The translations under genes and the position numbers were made by a program. A stretch of DNA of 10,941 nucleotides from Pavlovales sp. CCMP2436 (Eukaryota; Haptophyta; Pavlovophyceae; Pavlovales): positions 206,087-217,027 of the forward strand of contig MU631315.1 of the NCBI GenBank assembly GCA_026770615.1, written 5' to 3'. Shown in pieces: positions 7,098 through 10,941 of this stretch. Within the stretch, counting starts at the first letter, position 1, and each line of letters begins with the position of its first letter. A model generated the notes under the pieces. The model searched no databases. It worked only from the letters and a program-made list of their open reading frames with translations, and was not told the DNA's origin.

Positions 7098-7307
7098 TAG
7101 AGGGGGTTGGGTTCACCACTAAAATTATGCTTGTCCGACCGACCGCTTTCCAAAATAAATTTTCGGTATTCAAAATGGTCCCATGCGCAATTAGGATTTC
7201 GCCTGAATGCGTCTGGGACCATTTTTGAATACAGAAAATCCATTTTGAAAAGCGGTCGGTCGGACACGCATCGAATATTGGCGATATGCATGTACCCATC
7301 CCCTCTA
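7098..7307. mobile_element. Foldback MITE-like element with TA ends
   Basis: A 210-bp segment whose two halves are inverted copies. The outer ends are TAGAGGGGGTTGGGT (7098-7112) and ACCCATCCCCTCTA (7294-7307). The inner arms are 7133-7183 and 7214-7265, sharing gtccgaccgaccgctttycaaaat, tattcaaaa and atggtccca with about four mismatches and one indel in 52 positions, around a 30-bp loop (7184-7213). The pairing extends a few bases outward (atgc[t/g]tgtcc). There is no transposase ORF. TA at both borders would suit a Tc1/mariner (Stowaway-like) non-autonomous element, in which TA is the duplicated target. Short ORFs on both strands are shadows of the symmetry. An inverted duplication producing a hairpin RNA is the alternative. 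Confidence 0.65.
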
Positions 7308-7325
7308 TACCCCTGATCCTCGTTC

Positions 7326-7547
7326 AATCCCCATCATAATCCCAATCATAATCCCCATCATAATCCCCCTCCAATCCCCGTTCAATCTCCGTCACAATCC
7401 CCATCATAATCGACGTCCAATCTCCGTCCAATCCCCGTCATAATCCCCGTCCAATCCCCGTCACAATCCCCGTCATAATCGACGTCATAATCGACGTCAT
7501 AATCGACGTCATAATCCCCGTCCAATCCCCGTCATAATCCCAGTCGC
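7326..7547. repeat. Minisatellite, 19 units of 11 or 12 bp
   Basis: Consensus AATCCCCGTCAT (12 bp) alternates with an 11-bp form AATCCCCGTCC. By reading unit by unit I count twelve 12-bp units and six 11-bp units followed by a final degenerate unit. Variants replace CCCC with CGAC, creating GACGTC in four units, three of them adjacent and identical (about 7485-7520), which suggests recent local expansion. The array begins 18 bp after the MITE-like element and ends where similarity to reverse transcriptase begins. Confidence 0.9.
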
Positions 7548-7548
7548 C

Positions 7549-8469
7549 AAAAAGTCCAAGACTGAGGCGATGTTCTACCTGCCGGCCGGCTACTCTCCAA
7601 CTAACGACACTCTCTTTCTCAAGATCGACGACGCGCTCGGCATCGTCACGTTTACCGACCGGTTTCGGTACCTCGGCTCAACCTTTTTCTTCATCCCTGA
7701 CAGATGACGACGAGATCGAGCACAGGATCCGATCAGCAGCCGCAGCCTTTGGCTGTCTGCGGAGGTACGTCTTCTTCAGTCGCAAAACCACGGCTCCACG
7801 TCGCTCCCACTCGCCTCCAAGGGCAAGCTTTACCGATGCCTTGTGCTCGGTGTCTTGCTCTACGGCTGCGAATCCTGGGTCCTGACCTCAAAGCTGCGGC
7901 AAAGGCTGGGCGCGTTCCATAACCGCTGCGTGCGGGCGATGGCGAGGAAAAAGCCGCTGCGCGCTTCCTCCTCCGACTACATCTTCAAGTACGCTGCCCT
8001 CGCGCTGCAGTACGTCGCCCTCGGCCTCACAGACATCGACCAGTATATCTCCAATCGGAAATTACGCTGGCCGGGACATGTGATGCGCATGAGCATGTCG
8101 AGACTTCCTCGCATGTTCATGACATCGTGGGTCAACGCGCCGCGACGCAACGGACGACCGCTGATCTCCTACGGACACGACCTAACTCGCGAGCTCAACA
8201 ACATCGGCATCAACCTTGACGGGCAAGCAGTCGGCGTTGGCGTCTCGACGAGTTGGGGCAAGGCCGCATAAGACAAGGCATCCTGGCGCAAACTGACGAG
8301 ACTACCGGACATGAAAACCATCTTCAAGAAACCCCGAACGAAATCGCCTGCTCGAAGCTCTGTCGGTGCTTTGGTACCACCGCAAGGTGACGCTAAAGCT
8401 CGGCAGATTGACGCTCAGACGCTGACACCCGGGGCCTCCTGGACGCAGAGACTGCGCCCCAGGCGGTAG
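7549..8469 (+). pseudogene. 5'-truncated non-LTR (LINE) reverse transcriptase relic
   Basis: Frame 1 from about 7549 reads a KTEAMFYLP-like segment and then F-R-Y-L-G-S (about 7663-7680), the block that in LINE reverse transcriptases follows the YADD catalytic box. The frame slips near 7705 (TGA at 7705-7707) to frame 2, which continues DDEIEHRIRSA and FGCLRR, then returns to frame 1 near 7810 with KGKLYRCLVLGVLLYGCESW and LRWPGHVMRM with RLPRM (about 8064-8112). These are hallmarks of the RT C-terminal region. TAA at 8269-8271 probably replaces the Gln codon of the usual AQD-x-x-x-WR motif, because DKASWRKL follows at once in frame; the frame then stays open to TAG 8467-8469. The palm domain with the catalytic aspartates and any endonuclease are absent, so the copy is dead and typical of 5'-truncated LINE insertions. 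Confidence 0.9.
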
Positions 8470-8478
8470 AAGGGGCAT

Positions 8479-8493
8479 CATAACATAACATAA
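8479..8493 (+). repeat. (CATAA)3 tail, probable 3' end of the LINE copy
   Basis: Three exact CATAA units lie ten bases after the last in-frame stop of the RT relic. Many LINE families end in a short tandem repeat instead of poly(A), so this is the likely 3' terminus. I could not identify matching target-site duplications, because the 5' junction abuts the minisatellite. Confidence 0.5.
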
Positions 8494-8535
8494 ACACCAA
8501 TGCAAATAACGCTCAAGTTACGATTTTAGAAATAA

Positions 8536-8583
8536 GTTAAAGTTCGCTGACAGTGACAATAATCACTGATGTGCAAACTTAAC
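8536..8583. other. Two-part stem-loop downstream of the GMP reductase stop
   Basis: Inner stem CAGTGA (8551-8556) and TCACTG (8563-8568) around CAATAA; outer stem GTTAAaGTT (8536-8544) with AACTTAAC (8576-8583), one bulged base. It lies 80-130 nt past the GMP reductase stop on the minus strand, where a 3' UTR would be, so it may affect transcript 3' end formation or stability. This is inference from position only. Confidence 0.35.
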
Positions 8584-8664
8584 GGCTTTAGCACAGTCAA
8601 ACGTCCGTGCTGCGGCTCGGAAGCAGCAGCACGCCGCCTCTGTGCTCGGACCTCGGCACTTTAG

Positions 8665-9849
8665 TTAGCCGCCCTTTACGAGCGAGACCTTCTCCTTGGC
8701 CAGGTCGTGGCTTCCGAAGACAGGGTTGAGCTGCTGTGTGACGCGCACAAAGGTAGTGCGGTGCTTCATCTCTTTGAGCGTCGAGGCGCCGACGTAGGTG
8801 CAGGCAGAGCGTAGGCCGCCGAGCAGGTCCAGGATGGTCGCGGAGACCGGTCCCTTGTAGGGCACCTGCACCGTCTTGCCCTCGGACGAGCGGTAGTTGG
8901 CCACGCCACCGACGTGCTTCTCCATCGCAGTGGAGGACGACATGCCGTAAAAGAGTTTGTATTGCCTGCCCTCCTTGACGATCAGCTCGCCCGCCGCCTC
9001 GTCGTGGCCGGCGAATACGCCGCCGCACATTATGAAGTCCGCTCCTGCTCCAAACGCCTTGGCCGCGTCGCCCGGGCAGGTGATGCCGCCGTCGGCGATG
9101 ATGTGGCCGCCGAGTCCGTGCGCGGCGTCAGCGCATTCGAGCACGGCGGAGAGCTGCGGGTAACCCACACCCGCCTGCTTGCGCGTGGTGCAGACCGACC
9201 CCGGCCCGATGCCCACCTTGACCATGTCCGCCCCGCTCAAGATCAGCTCCTCCGTCATCTCGTTGGTCACCACGTTACCCGCGATGATGGTGTGCGTGGG
9301 GTACTTTGCACGCACCTCGCGCACCGTGTTCGTGAAGAACTCGGAGTAGCCGTTCGCCACGTCGAGGCAGATCATGCGCACGTCGGGGCAGGCCACGAGA
9401 ATTTCGTCCACCCTGGCGAGGTCGTCGCGGCTCGTGCCCGCGCTCACTGCCACGTAGGGCAGCGTCTCGGGCGATGTGGCCGCGAACGTCTCCCATTCGG
9501 CGACTGTGTAGTGCTTGTGGATCGCGACCATCGCCTGGTGCGCGCCGAAGCACTTGGCCATCTCAAAGGTGCCGACGGTATCCATGTTGGCCACCATCAG
9601 CGGCACACAGGTCAGCTCCTGCTTCGAGTGCTTGAAGTGGAACGTGCGCGCGAGCTCCACCTCGGAGCGCGAGCGGAGTGTGCTGCGCTTGGGGCGGATC
9701 AGCACGTCCTTGAAGTCGAGCTTGACCTCGCTCTCGACATGTGCCGTGTATGCGATCCCCGTGCCGCCCACGAGCGCGAGCGCCGCCGCGCCTGCGCCGG
9801 CCGCGGCGCGAGGTACGAGGCTGCGCATCCGCTGCAGGATGTTCGTCAT
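8665..9849 (-). CDS. GMPR: GMP reductase with N-terminal extension
   Basis: Converts GMP to IMP and ammonia with NADPH in purine salvage; member of the IMPDH/GMPR (beta/alpha)8 barrel family. The 394-residue product aligns throughout with E. coli GuaC (347 aa) and human GMPR from [17 protein letters not shown] (residue 42 on). Catalytic features are present: [20 protein letters not shown] with the catalytic Cys220 and Thr222, Lys112 in IHKHY, Asp163 in CLDVANGY, and the Glu of SSEGKT (Glu323). The flap and C-terminal blocks ([21 protein letters not shown]) are intact. Residues 1-40 are extra: an Arg-containing start, then an Ala/Gly/Leu-rich hydrophobic stretch (about 15-35), resembling an organelle presequence or membrane anchor. 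The ATG at 9849 has A at -3; an in-frame TTG at 9867 was not accepted as start. No intron. It converges with NOM1, 3.5 kb away. Confidence 0.96.
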   Translation of the reverse strand: MTNILQRMRSLVPRAAAGAGAAALALVGGTGIAYTAHVESEVKLDFKDVLIRPKRSTLRSRSEVELARTFHFKHSKQELTCVPLMVANMDTVGTFEMAKCFGAHQAMVAIHKHYTVAEWETFAATSPETLPYVAVSAGTSRDDLARVDEILVACPDVRMICLDVANGYSEFFTNTVREVRAKYPTHTIIAGNVVTNEMTEELILSGADMVKVGIGPGSVCTTRKQAGVGYPQLSAVLECADAAHGLGGHIIADGGITCPGDAAKAFGAGADFIMCGGVFAGHDEAAGELIVKEGRQYKLFYGMSSSTAMEKHVGGVANYRSSEGKTVQVPYKGPVSATILDLLGGLRSACTYVGASTLKEMKHRTTFVRVTQQLNPVFGSHDLAKEKVSLVKGG

Positions 9850-9954
9850 TCTCGACTCGCCTCTCAAAGTCCCCAGGACGGTAGCGGGCTTCGCGCGGGA
9901 AGCTGAATGGCGGCGTGCCCGGTACCGGTACGGACTTTATTTTCAATTTACCCC

Positions 9955-10024
9955 TACCCCCATATTACTATGCAGCAATAACAAAAATGGCACATTTCTT
10001 GTGGTCGCTTACCCCCATACTACC
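9955..10024. repeat. TACCCCCATA direct repeat upstream of GMP reductase
   Basis: TACCCCCATATTACT (9955-9969) and TACCCCCATACTACC (10010-10024) lie 55 bp apart, with two mismatches, 100-175 bp upstream of the GMP reductase ATG. They could be paired regulatory sites or chance. No TATA box is evident on the minus strand; AT-rich DNA at about 9936-9950 is the nearest candidate. Confidence 0.3.
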
Positions 10025-10249
10025 TTCTGATCAATCGGATCAGATCTCTACTCACGGGCGCAGCCCAGCTAAAGCAGGCCCGGCGATGAATCACCAGGGC
10101 TGAGCGCTCAAACATCAATAGTCAAGTCTAGTTGATTATTTAAAATAAGCAGCTGAACAGCTTTTAGCCAACGCATCCTCTGATAAGAGGGTTAGTAGGA
10201 TCAATGTATATCATTATAAATAGTTGAGTGTGAGTAAGATCAGTTAAGA
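10025..10249. other. AT-rich spacer with small palindromes
   Basis: No gene seen. It contains CTGATC-aatcg-GATCAG (10027-10043), the perfect palindrome TGAGCGCTCA (10101-10110), a near-palindrome around aatagtcaa/ttgattatt (10117-10140), and TATAAATAG at 10215-10223, identical over 11 bases (TATAAATAGTT) to the TATA box before NOM1. No convincing plus-strand gene follows it. Confidence 0.4.
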
Positions 10250-10576
10250 TCATAAAATAGTGCCATTTACCGCGCGGAAGCCACCGACTGACATGGTGGT
10301 CCGGTCGATGTACCCTACTTGTAACCTATCTTCGAACATACCGAATGACAACACGCACCAACTATACCAACGGTGTTTGGGCGATTGGGAAACCGCTGTC
10401 GGCTCCCCAACTGGCGCGGCCGAGAGGAGCAGCCGGCCGGTGCACAGACGAGTGTAGTCAGCCCGACACTCAGGGGTTTTAATCCCGAGCGTAAGTCGGG
10501 CCAAAATGGATAAGCCGGGTCTGTTCAATTTGAGAACCCACCCGGCCCCCCCACACATAAGTACTCCCTTATTCAT
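10250..10576 (-). CDS. Low-confidence 108-codon ORF
   Basis: ATG-initiated on the minus strand and ending at TGA 10250-10252. No family recognised. The product would be mixed in composition with no clear domain, membrane span or repeat. TATAAAT lies immediately upstream of the ATG, too close to serve as its TATA box. The ORF covers the stem-loops at 10461-10546, which would explain openness without selection for protein. Included only as the largest ORF right of GMP reductase. Confidence 0.15.
   Translation of the reverse strand: MNKGVLMCGGAGWVLKLNRPGLSILARLTLGIKTPECRADYTRLCTGRLLLSAAPVGEPTAVSQSPKHRWYSWCVLSFGMFEDRLQVGYIDRTTMSVGGFRAVNGTIL
10461..10546. other. Two adjacent stem-loops, possible structured RNA
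   Basis: Stem-loop 1: GCCCGAC (10461-10467) pairs with GTCGGGC (10495-10501), with an inner helix CTC-a-GGG (10469-10475) and CCCGAG (10484-10489). Stem-loop 2: GCCGGGT (10514-10520) pairs with ACCCGGC (10540-10546) around 19 nt. GC-rich stems continue to the left (TCGGC and GCCGA, about 10399-10426). I checked for tRNA and SRP RNA signatures by eye and found none convincing. Confidence 0.3.
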
Positions 10577-10649
10577 TTATAGCACCTGGCCGGGAATGTA
10601 CACTGGTCCCATAAGCTAACCATTCCGGTAAGGTGGTATTTAACGCCCT

Positions 10650-10673
10650 CCATGCACATAATTCAATGCATGG
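10650..10673. repeat. Short inverted repeat CCATGCA/TGCATGG
   Basis: Perfect 7-bp arms (10650-10656 and 10667-10673) around a 10-nt AT-rich loop, nested inside GTAAGG (10628-10633) and CCTTAC (10677-10682). It may be a protein-binding site or the remnant of a small element. Confidence 0.35.
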
Positions 10674-10690
10674 TTGCCTTACATATCACC

Positions 10691-10756
10691 GCAGCTGCTG
10701 CCGCCGCCGCTTCCGTTAATTATTACATAATTACGAATGCTGCCGCTGCTGCTGCT
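10691..10756. repeat. CTG/CCG triplet runs flanking an AT palindrome
   Basis: gcagctgctgccgccgccgc (10691-10710) and gctgccgctgctgctgct (10739-10756) are similar triplet-repeat stretches on either side of AATTAT-TAC-ATAATT (10718-10732). No ORF exploits the triplets over a useful length. They look like short microsatellites at the edge of the following array. Confidence 0.6.
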
Positions 10757-10765
10757 ACTTTCTGC

Positions 10766-10941
10766 GGCGCGCACCTAGTGCGCACGGCCTAGCGCGCGCG
10801 GCACAGCGCGCGCGGCGTAGAGCACGCGGCCTAGAGGCGCGGCGTAGAGCACGCGGCCTAGAGCCTGCGGCCTAGAGCCTGCGGCCTAGAGCACGCGGCC
10901 TAGAGCGCGCGGCCTAGAGCCCGCGGCCTAGAGCGCGTGGC
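10766..10941. repeat. 14-bp GC-rich tandem array, runs off the right edge
   Basis: Unit consensus NCGCGGCCTAGAGC, 14 bp, about 12 copies in view. The left copies are diverged (cacctagtgc, ggcacagc) and the right copies nearly identical apart from the first one or two bases, which suggests homogenisation or growth towards the right. A 14-bp unit containing CTAG gives stops in every frame, so it is not coding. Its full length is unknown. Confidence 0.85.

Noticed and set aside
6974..7327. ORFs of 117 and 99 codons on the minus strand
   Set aside because: They run through the inverted-repeat element and the direct repeats; they are shadows of non-coding symmetry.
7326..7547. CRISPR array
   Set aside because: Units of 11-12 bp repeat directly with no spacers, and the context is eukaryotic.
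8920..8950. Loss of a catalytic Glu in GMP reductase (GMSSS instead of GMSSE)
   Set aside because: By counting from the catalytic Cys, the functional Glu is that of SSEGKT, which is present; the residue after GMSS varies among active enzymes.
9850..9867. Extending GMP reductase six codons upstream
   Set aside because: The upstream start would be TTG. The ATG at 9849 with A at -3 is the natural eukaryotic start.
8914..9906. 330-codon plus-strand ORF opposite GMP reductase
   Set aside because: A by-product of GC-rich third codon positions; the minus strand matches GMP reductase over its whole length.
10399..10435. SRP RNA helix-8-like ggagcagcc
   Set aside because: The partner strand lacks the conserved internal loop and tetraloop; similarity is limited to a few bases.

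Overview
The window looks nuclear and eukaryotic. It holds two intact, intronless, very GC-rich protein genes: a NOM1/Sgd1-type nucleolar ribosome-biogenesis factor (2329-5193, +) and a GMP reductase (8665-9849, -). They point towards each other across about 3.5 kb of repeat-rich DNA. GC-rich third codon positions, AT-rich spacers, minisatellites, a foldback MITE-like element and a decayed non-LTR retrotransposon would fit a GC-rich microalga such as a haptophyte. That placement is inference: no rRNA, organelle gene or lineage marker is present.

Layout. Positions 1-1951 hold the relic of at least one protein-coding gene. Plausible protein passages run head to tail but change frame many times and contain stops. 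The first part has three diverged copies of a roughly 45-residue unit; the second part has cysteine/histidine motifs resembling a split RING-like zinc site. Positions 1952-2328 look like a promoter and leader, with a CRE-like site, a TATAAATAG box and several upstream ATGs. Next comes NOM1 (954 aa), with a basic N-terminus, an acidic CK2-site-rich linker that contains a SAP-like motif, then MIF4G and MA3 domains.

Positions 5194-8664 are the repeat zone. In order they hold an AT-rich 3' flank, a G/T-rich degenerate repeat block, a perfect CRE palindrome beside a doubtful 95-codon ORF, three consecutive hairpins, a 25-bp direct repeat, a 210-bp inverted-repeat element with TA at both ends, a 19-unit 11/12-bp minisatellite, and a 5'-truncated LINE reverse transcriptase relic ending near a (CATAA)3 tail. 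GMP reductase follows on the minus strand with a roughly 40-residue N-terminal extension that looks like a targeting or membrane segment. From 9850 to the right edge there is no secure gene: AT-rich spacer, stem-loops, one low-confidence ORF, CTG/CCG triplet runs, and a 14-bp GC-rich tandem array that continues past the window edge.

The two intact genes are housekeeping functions (40S subunit maturation; purine nucleotide salvage) and are not an operon or a joint pathway. Their being open over 2.9 and 1.2 kb argues that the frame breaks in the relics are real decay rather than poor base quality. I did not find a convincing new biological system. The least explained items are the repeat-bearing relic at the left edge, the SAP-like insertion in NOM1, and the start-site/uORF arrangement of NOM1.
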